64,000 nt of DNA from Paenibacillus campinasensis (lineage in GTDB: Bacteria; Bacillota; Bacilli; Paenibacillales; Paenibacillaceae). Shown in pieces: positions 27,009 to 35,563 of this stretch (positions are counted from its first letter, which is position 1; every line of letters starts with the position of its first letter). Both the position numbers and the translations under genes were made by a program. The stretch is taken from assembly GCF_002272015.1 (NCBI RefSeq), contig NZ_NPBY01000032.1:17843-81842 (forward strand). The letters run 5' to 3'. The notes beneath the pieces are model-generated. The model saw only the letters and a program-made list of their open reading frames with translations, was not told the origin of the DNA and made no database searches.

Positions 27009-27650
27009 GTGAAATGTATCATTTTTGATCTCGATGGCACGCTGGGAAATACATTGCCTTTATGCATTGCCGCTTTCAAAGCATCGATAGAGCCGCTTGC
27101 AGGCCGGTCGCTCACTGATCAGGAGATTATCGCAACCTTCGGCCCTTCCGAGGAGGGAACTGTGCAAGCCTTGATTCCTGATCACTACGATCAGGGCGTT
27201 GAGGATTATCTTAAAGCTTATCGCGAGCTGCATCACATGTGCCCGGCTCCCTTTCCGGGCATCGCCGCATTGCTGGATCAGGCGCAAGCGACTCAGGTTG
27301 CCCTCGCGCTCGTTACGGGCAAAGGCGCCCGCAGCACCGAAATTACACTGGATCTCTTCGGCATACGCTCGTATTTTCGCGTGATCGAAACCGGTTCTCC
27401 GCAGGGACCGCGAAAAGTGGAGGGAATCCAGCATGTGCTGCAGCAGCTTGATGTGAAACCCGAAGATGCGCTCTATGTAGGCGATACCCCAAGCGACATC
27501 GAGTCGTCCAGAACTGCCGGTATTCCGGTAGCGGCCGCTGCCTGGGCTGACACCTCCGATGCGGAGCTGCTGCGGTCGTATCACCCGGATCAGCTGTTCA
27601 CGACAATTGACGATTTCAAGCAGTACATCGAAACCTGGGCTCGCGCTTAG
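27009..27650 (+). CDS. HAD-family phosphatase (phosphoglycolate phosphatase-like)
   Basis: The start is the GTG at 27009 with GAGGAG 8 bases upstream. The 213-residue HAD hydrolase has motif I FDLDGTLGNT, motif II VTGKGARS, the Lys region (RKVEGIQHVLQQ), and motif III/IV VGDTPSDIESSRTAG. The cap is the small helical type of Gph/PpaX-like enzymes. It removes phosphate from a small phosphorylated metabolite; physiological substrate unknown. It stands alone on the plus strand between two minus-strand units. Confidence 0.88.
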   Translation: MKCIIFDLDGTLGNTLPLCIAAFKASIEPLAGRSLTDQEIIATFGPSEEGTVQALIPDHYDQGVEDYLKAYRELHHMCPAPFPGIAALLDQAQATQVALALVTGKGARSTEITLDLFGIRSYFRVIETGSPQGPRKVEGIQHVLQQLDVKPEDALYVGDTPSDIESSRTAGIPVAAAAWADTSDAELLRSYHPDQLFTTIDDFKQYIETWARA

Positions 27651-27870
27651 CATAGCGTACAGGCTTCAGTTCAATAGCTGCCGTCATATGCTGTTCGCAA
27701 CATAAGATTATTACCTAAATCCGTTAGTTAAGACCCTCCATCTGCGATAAATTGATCTACCCTTCCCGCGCATGCACAGCCCCAAACATCCGCACATGCC
27801 CATCCGATGATTTCTAATCATCGATATGCCAGGGGAAGGCAGATCATGAAGACGAATTACGCTGCATGCC
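27651..27870. other. Intergenic, no gene seen
   Basis: AT-richer spacer after the HAD gene with only short frames lacking ribosome sites. The terminator of the sugar-transport operon follows it. Confidence 0.5.
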
Positions 27871-27912
27871 AAAAAGCGCTGCACGGCAAGCCTCGGCTTG
27901 CCATACAGCGCC
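27871..27912 (-). terminator. Terminator of the ChvE/MmsAB-type operon
   Basis: On the minus strand a two-step hairpin (GCGCTG outer stem, then perfect GGCAAGCC / GGCTTGCC) is followed by TTTTTGG. It lies about 36 bases after the permease stop. Confidence 0.8.
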
Positions 27913-27947
27913 TGTCCCCAATTCCATATCGTGCTACAATCATGCCA

Positions 27948-29174
27948 TCAGGCTCTCTTCTTCCTCGTCATCACGTCAAAAATGACTGCCGCCGCGAGCA
28001 CCCCGCCCCGGATCATATATTGATACGATACGCCGACCCCCAGCAGGTTCATCCCGCTCGTCAGCGAGGCCATCACAATCGCCCCGATAATAGCGCCGGT
28101 CACTTTACCTACGCCACCTGCAGAGGATACGCCGCCAACATAAGCGGCCGCAATCGCATCAAGCTCAAACAATGTGCCTGCCGTCGTTGTAGCCGACTGC
28201 AGCCGGGCGGTGAACAGGATACCGGAAAGCGCGGACAGCATGCCCATTGATCCGAAGACGATGTACGTGATCTTCTTGACGTTGATCCCGCTCAGATGCG
28301 CAGCCTCTGGATTGCTTCCAACGGCGTAGATATGACGTCCGAGCACCGTTTTGGTCGTAAGGAAATGATAGATCAGAACGACCAGCAGCATAATCACTAC
28401 CGTCCAGGAGAAGCCGTTGTATCCAGCCAGAATCCACGTAATATAACCGATGATCGCGGAGATAAAGATAAGCTTCAAGGCGAATATCGGCCCCGAGATT
28501 ACCTCGAACTGGTACTTGATTTTGTTGCGGCGGTTGGCCATTTCACTCAGCACATACAGTACAATGCACAGTAACCCGAGTATCAAGGACAGAATATGAA
28601 GGCCGTTCACCTCGAACAGATCCGGAATAAAGCCGTTGCCAATCGCGTTGAACCGTTCATCGCTCACAATAATGGTTCCCGTCTTCTCCGTCATTTGCAG
28701 CAGCGCTCCCCGGAAGACGAGCATGCCTGCCAAAGTGGCCACAAATGAAGGGATGCCGATTTTCGCGACAAGCACACCGTTGATCAGGCCAAGACCCATC
28801 CCCAGCACAAGAATGACCGGAATCGTGATATAGACCGGAACGCCGACCTGCGTCAGCATAATGGCTGCGATCGCCCCGAGAAATCCGGCGGCAAAGCCAA
28901 CGGATAAGTCAATTTGCCGGATGACAATAACGAGGGTCATCCCGACGGCCAGCACCGCGATATACCCTGTTGCATCCAGCAGGTTACTGATATTGCGGGA
29001 GGACATGAACAGCCCATCTGTCAAAATGCTGAAGGTGAGCAAAATGACAAACAAAGCGATGTACATGCCGTATTCCCGTATGTTCTCCTTGATTAGAGTC
29101 CGGGCTTCCTGTAGAAGGCCCTGCCCCTCCTGCCGCGCTGACGCATTGCGCTTAGGTGCTTGATTCAGTTCCAT
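27948..29174 (-). CDS. mmsB: Sugar ABC importer permease (MmsB/GguB/XylH type)
   Basis: This 408-residue branched-chain-type sugar permease has about ten transmembrane segments. Family motifs include LAVGMTLVIVIRQIDLSVG, FVATLAGMLVFRGALL, GRHIYAVGSNPEAAHLSGINV and the C-terminal LDAIAAAYVGGVSSAGG. It is longer than RbsC-type permeases and matches the xylose/multiple-sugar branch. It forms the membrane channel for the sugar bound by the product of 30807-31910 and is the last gene of binding protein-ATPase-permease. AGGAGTACCT precedes the ATG. Confidence 0.9.
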   Translation of the reverse strand: MELNQAPKRNASARQEGQGLLQEARTLIKENIREYGMYIALFVILLTFSILTDGLFMSSRNISNLLDATGYIAVLAVGMTLVIVIRQIDLSVGFAAGFLGAIAAIMLTQVGVPVYITIPVILVLGMGLGLINGVLVAKIGIPSFVATLAGMLVFRGALLQMTEKTGTIIVSDERFNAIGNGFIPDLFEVNGLHILSLILGLLCIVLYVLSEMANRRNKIKYQFEVISGPIFALKLIFISAIIGYITWILAGYNGFSWTVVIMLLVVLIYHFLTTKTVLGRHIYAVGSNPEAAHLSGINVKKITYIVFGSMGMLSALSGILFTARLQSATTTAGTLFELDAIAAAYVGGVSSAGGVGKVTGAIIGAIVMASLTSGMNLLGVGVSYQYMIRGGVLAAAVIFDVMTRKKRA

Positions 29175-29185
29175 AGGTACTCCTC

Positions 29186-30706
29186 CTATTGTGTAGCCAG
29201 CTGCATAATATTTTCCTGATTCGCCTGATCGGCCGGCAGCTCTCCCTTGATCTTGCCGCCCGCCATTACATAGATGCGGTCGCTCATTCCAAGCACTTCA
29301 CCAAGCTCAGACGAAATCATAATGATGCTCATTCCCCGAGCAATCAGCTCGTTCATGATCGAGTAGATTTCGAATTTGGCGCCGACATCAATGCCTCTTG
29401 TCGGTTCGTCCAATATGAGCAGCTTCGGTTCCGTGAACAGCCATTTGCCAATGGATACCTTCTGCTGGTTCCCTCCGCTCAGCTTGCCGACCAGCTGCTC
29501 CACCGAGGGGGCCTTGATCACCATCGATTGCTTGTATTCCAGGGCCTGCTTTACTTCTTCATTGTGGTTGATCAGACCCTTGCTGGAGATGGCACGTAGA
29601 TGCGCGGCCGTAATATTGGACTTGATATCCTGTGCCAGAAACAGCCCATTCCCTTTCCGGTCCTCGGTCACATAGGCCATGCCGGATCGGATGGCGTCGC
29701 TGGTGTGGCTGAATTTCACGGCCTTTCCTTCCAGCCGCATCTCTCCTTGCAGCCTGTATTCCTTCGGATTGCCGAACAGGCTCAAGGCCAGCTCCGTCCG
29801 GCCTGAGCCCATTAAGCCGGCGATGCCCACAATCTCGCCTTTGCGCACCTGAAGACGCACGTCTTTGGCGACATGGCGACCAAGTCTGGAGTCATAGGCG
29901 CTCCAGTCAACCAGCTCCAGCACACGCTCCCCGAAGCTGCTGGAAGCTCTTTTCGGATAAATATCGCTCAGCTCCCGGCCCACCATATGCTTGATGATTG
30001 CATTCTCCGTAATCTCGCCTTTGGCTGCGTCCAGCGTGCAGATCGTCCGCCCGTCGCGAAGCACCGTAGCCGAATCAGCAATCGAAATGACTTCCTTCAG
30101 CTTGTGCGAGATCATGATGCAGGTGATTCCTTGATCCTTCAGCTCGCGCAGCAGCTGCAGCAAATTCTCACTGTCATCCTCGTTCAGCGCCGCCGTCGGT
30201 TCATCCAGAATGAGCAGCTTTACATCCTTGCTGAGCGCCTTCGCAATCTCCACCAGCTGCTGTTTGCCGACACCCAGATCCTTGACGAGCGTCTCCGGAT
30301 TGACATCGAGCTTCACCTTCCGCAGCATCTCCTTGGATTTCACAATCGTCTGGTTCCAGTCGACCAGCTTGCCCCGCTTCACTTCATTGCCGGCAAAAAT
30401 ATTCTCATACACGCTCAGATCGGGAAACAGCGCCAGCTCCTGATAGATGATGACAATGCCTGCATTGACACTGTCCTTGATCGTCCGGAACCGCTGCGTC
30501 TGCCCTTCAAATACGATCTCGCCTTCATACGTGCCGTGCGGATAGACACCGCTGAGCACTTTCATCAGCGTTGATTTGCCTGCGCCGTTCTCACCGACAA
30601 GGCAATGAATCTCGCCCTTTTTCACTTTGAAATTGACATCAGACAAGGCCTTGACCCCGATAAACTCCTTGCTGATTCTCTTCATCTCCAATATGGTCTC
30701 GCCCAT
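29186..30706 (-). CDS. mmsA: Sugar ABC importer ATPase, double cassette (MmsA/GguA/XylG type)
   Basis: The start is the ATG at 30706 (MGETILEMKRISKEF) with GAAGGAGG upstream; the frame is open for 48 more codons. The 506-residue protein has two ABC domains. The first has Walker A GENGAGKSTLMKVLSG and Walker B LLILDEPTAALNE. The second has a modified P-loop (GLMGSGRTELALSLFG), signature LSGGNQQKVSIGKWL and Walker B LLILDEPTRGIDVG. This is usual for CUT2 sugar importers, in which the second site is often degenerate. It powers uptake of a pentose or other monosaccharide. Confidence 0.93.
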   Translation of the reverse strand: MGETILEMKRISKEFIGVKALSDVNFKVKKGEIHCLVGENGAGKSTLMKVLSGVYPHGTYEGEIVFEGQTQRFRTIKDSVNAGIVIIYQELALFPDLSVYENIFAGNEVKRGKLVDWNQTIVKSKEMLRKVKLDVNPETLVKDLGVGKQQLVEIAKALSKDVKLLILDEPTAALNEDDSENLLQLLRELKDQGITCIMISHKLKEVISIADSATVLRDGRTICTLDAAKGEITENAIIKHMVGRELSDIYPKRASSSFGERVLELVDWSAYDSRLGRHVAKDVRLQVRKGEIVGIAGLMGSGRTELALSLFGNPKEYRLQGEMRLEGKAVKFSHTSDAIRSGMAYVTEDRKGNGLFLAQDIKSNITAAHLRAISSKGLINHNEEVKQALEYKQSMVIKAPSVEQLVGKLSGGNQQKVSIGKWLFTEPKLLILDEPTRGIDVGAKFEIYSIMNELIARGMSIIMISSELGEVLGMSDRIYVMAGGKIKGELPADQANQENIMQLATQ

Positions 30707-30754
30707 CGTATAGCCTCCTTCATCCGGGCAGCTGTCTGAGGGATGACGCCGCAA

Positions 30755-30780
30755 GCAGGGATAGCCTCGACTATCCCTGC
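30755..30780 (-). other. Intercistronic hairpin between binding-protein and ATPase genes
   Basis: GCAGGGATAG-CCTCGA-CTATCCCTGC is a perfect 10-bp stem without a T-tract, placed between the highly expressed binding-protein gene and its ATPase gene. Such hairpins often attenuate read-through or protect the upstream message. Confidence 0.6.
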
Positions 30781-30806
30781 CCTTCACAAGCGTCTCCTTA
30801 CTCAAG

Positions 30807-31910
30807 TTACAAGCCGGTGAATTCGCTTGCCTCGTAGTAGCCGGAATCAATCATCTCTTGCTGAACGTTGTCTTTGTGTACAACGATGACGTCAGTTTGC
30901 TTCGCTTTGACTTCGATTTTGCCATTGTTATAGGATCCGGTTGTTTCCGGGGTCTTGCCCTCCAGAATCGCCACCGCCATGTCCATCGCATCCTTGACGA
31001 GAACACGCACGTCCTTGAATACCGTCATCGACTGTTTGCCGTCAATGATGTACTGTATCGTTGCTATTTCCGCATCCTGACCGGTAATGACATAGTTCGT
31101 GACCGCGCTGTCGGAGGCGAATACGTCCGCAATGGCGCGGGCCGTGCCGTCATTCGGCGCCAGTACAGCTACATCGCCCTTCAGATCAGCTCCGGCTGCT
31201 GTCAGATGCGTCTGCGCTTTGTTCTTTGCTTCGTTCGGATCCCAGTTCGTCGTAACCTGGCCGATAATTTTGCTCTGCTGATCCCGGGACAACTCGGCGG
31301 TATCCTGTACCGCTACGGCTTCGCTGGAGTTGGCAATCTTGAAGGTGCCGTCAGCGATCTTCGGCTGCAGCACAGACCAAGCGCCTTTAAAGAACAGGAA
31401 CGCGTTGTTGTCAGCCGCTGAGCCAGCATACAGATACAGCGGCACGCCGCTGCCGGAGGCGTTGTCTACCAGGAACTGCGCCTGTGCGGCACCGACAGCC
31501 TCACTGTCGAAGGTGACGTAGTAATCCACCGCATCGGTATTGGTGATCAGGCGGTCATAAGCGATGACCGTAATGCCTTCCTTCTTGGCCGCCTCCACGG
31601 CAGCCGCCGCCGCATCGCCGTCCTGCGGACAGATGATCAGCACCTGGATGCCTTTGTTGATCAGTGTTTCGACGTTTTCTTTTTCCTTCGCGGACGAGCC
31701 TTGGCTGAACAAAATTTCCGTGGTGTACTCCGTGCCCGACAGCGCCTCCTTGAACCGCTGTTCATCCTGAATCCACCGCGTCTCATCCTTGGTCGGGAGA
31801 ACGATTCCCACCGAAATTTTCCCGCTTCCGCTCTGGCTGCATGCAGCCGTGAACATCACGGCCATGACCATGATCAGCATCATTGCAATCGGTTTCATAA
31901 GTTTTGTCAT
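30807..31910 (-). CDS. chvE: Sugar-binding lipoprotein (ChvE/XylF type)
   Basis: The 367-residue class B periplasmic-type binding protein has a lipobox (AVMFTAACSQ, Cys24). Family features are ISVGIVLPTKDETRWIQDEQRFKEAL, LINKGIQVLIICPQDGDAAAAAVEAAK, VIAYDRLITNTDAVDYYVTFD and YVITGQDAEIATIQYIIDGKQSMTVFKD, as in ChvE/MmsE and XylF. It captures an aldopentose or related sugar for the importer encoded downstream. The gene has AAAGAGGGG before its ATG. A LytS/YesN sensor operon with two more proteins of this fold lies upstream and probably controls it. Confidence 0.9.
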   Translation of the reverse strand: MTKLMKPIAMMLIMVMAVMFTAACSQSGSGKISVGIVLPTKDETRWIQDEQRFKEALSGTEYTTEILFSQGSSAKEKENVETLINKGIQVLIICPQDGDAAAAAVEAAKKEGITVIAYDRLITNTDAVDYYVTFDSEAVGAAQAQFLVDNASGSGVPLYLYAGSAADNNAFLFFKGAWSVLQPKIADGTFKIANSSEAVAVQDTAELSRDQQSKIIGQVTTNWDPNEAKNKAQTHLTAAGADLKGDVAVLAPNDGTARAIADVFASDSAVTNYVITGQDAEIATIQYIIDGKQSMTVFKDVRVLVKDAMDMAVAILEGKTPETTGSYNNGKIEVKAKQTDVIVVHKDNVQQEMIDSGYYEASEFTGL

Positions 31911-32066
31911 TGCCGAACCCCTCTTTCGTTATGGATAATCTAAAAGACACGTTAACTATAGCACCGGGTTTTCGCCGTTATCGTCATGATCACTAGTCTT
32001 CTTTTTAGATCATCTTGACTTTTTTGACGACAGTGCCGTGTGCGCGGGTCCGAAACGATAAGACAA

Positions 32067-32108
32067 ACGCCCCGGTCACTCCTGCTCAGGCAGAAAGGAT
32101 CGGGGCGT
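32067..32108 (-). terminator. Terminator-like hairpin in the repeat region
   Basis: On the minus strand ACGCCCCG / CGGGGCGT forms an 8-bp stem enclosing a small CTGCC/GGCAG-type hairpin, followed by TTGTC. It could end transcription entering from the repeat-rich side before the chvE promoter. Confidence 0.5.
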
Positions 32109-32130
32109 GGATTTGCCCATTGGGCGACAC

Positions 32131-32268
32131 GATGGCTCGGTGGTACGACGGCTGATGGCTTCATGATGACTCGTTGGTGATACGACGGCTGATGGAATCA
32201 TGATGGCTCGTTGGTGGTACGGTGGCTGATGGAATCATAATGGCTCGTTGGTGGTACGGTGGCTTCAT
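32131..32268. repeat. Four tandem units of about 37 bp
   Basis: Units at 32131-32164, 32165-32201, 32202-32238 and 32239-32268 share GATGGCTCGTTGGTGGTACG followed by a GGCTGATGGAATCAT-type end. The middle two are 37 bp; the outer two are shorter. There is no credible reading frame. Confidence 0.85.
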
Positions 32269-32274
32269 GATGGC

Positions 32275-32451
32275 TTTGTACGATTTGTCGTACAAAGACT
32301 ATGCTAAGCCCAGTGGTTACAAGTGAATTGTACGATTTATCACACAAAATTCCTCGTCCACTCATGCAAACCTCTGATTTTGTATGGAAAATCGTACAAA
32401 ACCGACCATTTTGTCGAATAAAAGTGTGATTTGTACGACGAATCATACAAA
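32275..32451. repeat. Array of four 22-bp palindromes, TTTGTACGA-N4-TCGTACAAA, at 52/52/51-bp period
   Basis: Palindromes at 32275-32296 (perfect arms), 32327-32348, 32379-32400 and 32430-32451 have arms of 9 bp with loops TTTG, TTTA, AAAA and CGAA. Start-to-start distances are 52, 52 and 51, i.e. about five helical turns. The intervening 29-30 bases are unrelated to each other. No cas genes are present and the units are degenerate, so this is not a CRISPR array. A multi-site operator or a genome-dispersed palindromic repeat family are the leading options. Confidence 0.85.
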
Positions 32452-32756
32452 ACACTCATACAAATCATCTTATGCTGTTCATACAACCTCGCGGCGGACG
32501 ATGCCACCCGAACAGTTATAACTTCTGGCGTATAATATTATCTCCTTAGAAAAAGGCCCCCGGTCACTCTCGAAGGAAAGAAACGCCTGACGTGGAAGCT
32601 TTAATGCATCAATCTTACCAGGCCAAATTACGAATCCCCTTACTAGTTACCTTACTAGTTACCTTGCTAATTCCCTTACTAGTTCCGTCCCCTTTGCAGT
32701 CCCCATGTTCGTCCTCCAATAGGGGAGTAGGCGTCAGAGGAGAATCCGACAATGTC
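32452..32756. other. Intergenic DNA with no supported gene
   Basis: This is the rest of the spacer between the chvE-type operon and the sensor operon. It contains the 12-bp tandem repeat at 32638-32685. A plus-strand frame over that repeat (about 32592-32864) is translated repeat plus the antisense of a terminator and is not taken as a gene. Confidence 0.5.
32638..32685. repeat. Four tandem 12-bp units CCTTACTAGTTA
   Basis: Units at 32638, 32650, 32662 and 32674: the first two are identical, the third is CCTTGCTAATTC, the fourth CCTTACTAGTTC. It is a simple minisatellite in non-coding DNA. Confidence 0.8.
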
Positions 32757-32779
32757 AAAAAGCCCGGGCTTCGCCGGGC
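32757..32779 (-). terminator. Terminator of the sugar-sensor operon
   Basis: On the minus strand GCCCGG-CGAAGC-CCGGGC is followed by TTTTTGAC, about 70 bases after the stop of the last gene. Confidence 0.75.
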
Positions 32780-32846
32780 ATCCTGTAGTCATCCGATGCG
32801 GTTATGTCACAGTCCAGCGCTTCGCTCGCTGAATTCGCTGCCCTTT

Positions 32847-33965
32847 CTAACGCTTTGCGGCTGAATAGACCTCCTCCCTGCTGTGGAAACCGTCGGCAAT
32901 AATCGTCTCATCGATCGTTTCCCGATTCACCGCAATCGGCGTCAGCAGCAGGGACGGAACTTCCAGCTTGCCGTTGCTCATCGTCCGGTGGATTTCCACC
33001 GGCTCGTCCTTCGCCAGCTTCACCGCCATTTCGGCCGCTGTCTGCGCCATCGACTGAATCGGCTTGTACACGGTCATCGTTTGCGTTCCCTCGACAATGC
33101 GGATCGCCGCCGTCAAGTCGGCATCCTGGCCGGCGACCGGCACTTTCCCGGCGAGCCCCCTCGCCTCAAGCTCCTTGATCACCTCGTTCGCCGTAGCATC
33201 ATTGGCCGCAATCACCGCGTCTATGTCATTGCCGTTGACATCGAGGGCGGTCTTAATGTTCTCTCTCGCAATGTCTGTCTTCCAGTTATGCGTCCACTCA
33301 TCATAGACGACCGTAATGTCACCGCGATCGATCAGCGGCTGCAGCACGTGGAATACGCCCTTCTTCAACAGATGCGCATTGTTGTCCGTCTCGGCACCGC
33401 CGATGTAGACATATTTCCCGCGTGGAACCAGCTCCGTAATGGCCTGGGCCTGCAGTTCACCCACGCGCTCATTATCAAACGAGATGTACAAATCGACGCT
33501 GGCATTGCGGATGAGCCGGTCATAGGCGAGCACCTTAATGCCTGCCGCATGAGCCCGGTGGACAATTGCAGCCATCGCATCGGCATTATGGGGAACAACC
33601 ACGAGCACATCCACTCCCCGGCTGATCAGCGTTTCCGCTTGCACAAGCTGAAGGGCGTCGTCTCCGTTCGCCGCCATCACCTCGACCTCGGCACCAAGCT
33701 TTTCGGCCTCCGCCCGGAATAAATCCCGATCCTTTAACCATCGCTCCTCCAGCAGCGTGTCCATGGAAAAGCCGATCTTCAGCCTCTCACTCCCCGCCGC
33801 AGCCTGAACGGTCCCCGGACCGGACATGCCGCTCTCCACTGGCTCATCCGGGGCGAACAGCCCGGACTTTACCGGCAGGTGGAAGGTGGTCAGCACGCAG
33901 ACCACAAGCAGCCACAGGCCTGGTCGCCAAGGCATTCGCCTGGCCGCATCGAGATATCGTTTCAA
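32847..33965 (-). CDS. Second XylF-like sugar-binding protein, in sensor operon
   Basis: This 372-residue protein has the CUT2 sugar-binding fold (KIGFSMDTLLEERWLKDRDLFRAEAEKLG, RGVDVLVVVPHNADAMAAIV, KVLAYDRLIRNASVDLYISFD, VPVAGQDADLTAAIRIVEGTQ). The N-terminus has a hydrophobic segment (LWLLVVCVLTTFHL) but no lipobox cysteine at the usual place, so it may be secreted or membrane-anchored rather than a lipoprotein. It is the last gene of the unit anchored binding protein-kinase-regulator-binding protein, 38 bases after the regulator gene. No transporter genes follow it, so I infer a sensing or scavenging role, or use of the chvE-mmsAB importer. Confidence 0.86.
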   Translation of the reverse strand: MKRYLDAARRMPWRPGLWLLVVCVLTTFHLPVKSGLFAPDEPVESGMSGPGTVQAAAGSERLKIGFSMDTLLEERWLKDRDLFRAEAEKLGAEVEVMAANGDDALQLVQAETLISRGVDVLVVVPHNADAMAAIVHRAHAAGIKVLAYDRLIRNASVDLYISFDNERVGELQAQAITELVPRGKYVYIGGAETDNNAHLLKKGVFHVLQPLIDRGDITVVYDEWTHNWKTDIARENIKTALDVNGNDIDAVIAANDATANEVIKELEARGLAGKVPVAGQDADLTAAIRIVEGTQTMTVYKPIQSMAQTAAEMAVKLAKDEPVEIHRTMSNGKLEVPSLLLTPIAVNRETIDETIIADGFHSREEVYSAAKR

Positions 33966-34003
33966 CTGTCGTCCCTCCTTGGACCGGATCTTTGATCAAA
34001 TCT

Positions 34004-35563
34004 TTAGTTCTTCGCACCAGAATGTCTCTGAAGCAGCTGCTTTCTATATTCGGTAGGCGACACTCCGCATGTTTTTCTGAACACTTTGCTGAAATAATTC
34101 GGATCGTGATAACCGACCTCATATGTAATTTCCTTGAGACTTCGATTCGGGTCGCGCATCAGCTGCTTCGCTTTCTCAATCCGGCATTCCGTCAGGAAAT
34201 CAATATAGTTCATTCCCGTCTGATCCTTGAACCATTTGCTGATGTAATATGGATTGAGTCCTGCCCATTCGGCGATCACTTCCAGTGATATATCCGCATG
34301 GGCGTGTTCTTCGATAAACTGCTTGATGCGATAGATCAACTCCGGCGATGTCTGCTGACAATAATCCTCGTAGTGCTGCTGCATCGTCTGAACCATGCGT
34401 ATCGTCTCCGCCCTGAACTGGCGGTAATCCCTCGCCTGGAACGTATACATCGGCTTCTCCGCTGCCATGCCCATCTCGGTCAAGAGCCTAGAAGCGATCC
34501 ACAGCATTTCCAGCATGCGCTGCTGGGCCTGGATAACATGCACCTGCTCATGCTCCAGCCGCTCGATGACATCCATCATGCTCCGCAGCACGCTCTCCCA
34601 TCGGCCCAGCCGGACATCTTCGAGATACGCCCGCTCCTGCTGCCGGTCCATCCAGTCTCTGACGGTGCCCTGGACAGGCATATCCTCATAGAACCGGTAT
34701 TTCACCGGAGCCGACATATCCATCGTGGCCATCATCGCTTCCTGGTACGATTGCCGGATATCATGCAGCGAGCCGTACACATTGCCAATGCCTACAAACC
34801 ATCCTTCCCGATTTCCGTTGCCTGCTGCTGCCATAATCGCCTGGGCCAGCGCCACCGCCTGGTTCCGATACGACCGGTCTCGTTCGCGGAACACAATCAC
34901 CGGAATCTGCAGCCCGCACATCGCTCCGATCCAGCATATTCCCTCCTGCCTGATCCTGTCCTTGACAGCAGCATACAGATGCTCGGCCTGTTCAGGCAGC
35001 GTGACCTTCATCGCATACATCTCCTCGTTCGCACTTCGTCCCAGGAGCGTCAGAAGCTCTTCCAGATGCACATCATGCACATGATCGAACAGGAGCTGGG
35101 TCACGACATCGGTCTCAACAAGCGGCAGCGCCTTGTTCAGTACGGCCTGTTGACGGATTAGCAGTTCGCGCGTTTGCCGCTCTGCGCCGATCTGCTCCAG
35201 CACTCGGGTGACCGAAGCGACGATCTCCCGCGCTTTGCTTGGCTTAAGCAGATAATCCTTGACACCAAGCTTGATCGCTTGCCGCGCATAGTCGAACGTA
35301 TCAAATGCGGTCACCATCATGAACCGGGTTTCGGGACGTAGTTCCGAAATGTGTCGAATCGCTTCCAGCCCGTTCATGCCCGGCATTTTAATGTCCATCA
35401 GGATTAAATCCGGCTCGAAGGTTCGAGCCATTTCTACCGCTGCCTTGCCGTTGGCGGCTTCCTCAATGGCGATCTCAGCAATGCCATGCTGCAAAATGGC
35501 ATGCAGCCCCTCACGCTCAATCCGCTCATCATCCACAATCAGAACTTTGTACATGCTCCTCAT
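34004..35563 (-). CDS. YesN-type response regulator (REC + AraC HTH)
   Basis: The 519-residue regulator has an N-terminal receiver domain (LIVDDERIEREG; phosphoacceptor Asp57 in LILMDIKMPG; K in KDYLLKPSK), a long middle region, and a C-terminal AraC-type double HTH (about 415-515; ISLEVIAEWAGLNPYYISKWFKDQTG, ITYEVGYHDPNYFSKVFRKTCGVSPTEYR). It is phosphorylated by the kinase encoded upstream and probably activates the sugar importer operon at 27948-31910. Its start overlaps the kinase gene by ~35 bases; MYKVLIVDDE at 35554 is an alternative start. Confidence 0.92.
   Translation of the reverse strand: MRSMYKVLIVDDERIEREGLHAILQHGIAEIAIEEAANGKAAVEMARTFEPDLILMDIKMPGMNGLEAIRHISELRPETRFMMVTAFDTFDYARQAIKLGVKDYLLKPSKAREIVASVTRVLEQIGAERQTRELLIRQQAVLNKALPLVETDVVTQLLFDHVHDVHLEELLTLLGRSANEEMYAMKVTLPEQAEHLYAAVKDRIRQEGICWIGAMCGLQIPVIVFRERDRSYRNQAVALAQAIMAAAGNGNREGWFVGIGNVYGSLHDIRQSYQEAMMATMDMSAPVKYRFYEDMPVQGTVRDWMDRQQERAYLEDVRLGRWESVLRSMMDVIERLEHEQVHVIQAQQRMLEMLWIASRLLTEMGMAAEKPMYTFQARDYRQFRAETIRMVQTMQQHYEDYCQQTSPELIYRIKQFIEEHAHADISLEVIAEWAGLNPYYISKWFKDQTGMNYIDFLTECRIEKAKQLMRDPNRSLKEITYEVGYHDPNYFSKVFRKTCGVSPTEYRKQLLQRHSGAKN

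Noticed and set aside
32275..32451. Possible CRISPR array (regular ~52-bp period with ~30-bp spacers)
   Set aside because: Repeat units are only 22 bp, differ from one another at several positions, and no cas gene is present in the window.
32592..32864. 90-codon frame starting MEALMHQSYQ
   Set aside because: Its middle is the translated 12-bp tandem repeat and its end is antisense to the sensor-operon terminator and gene end.
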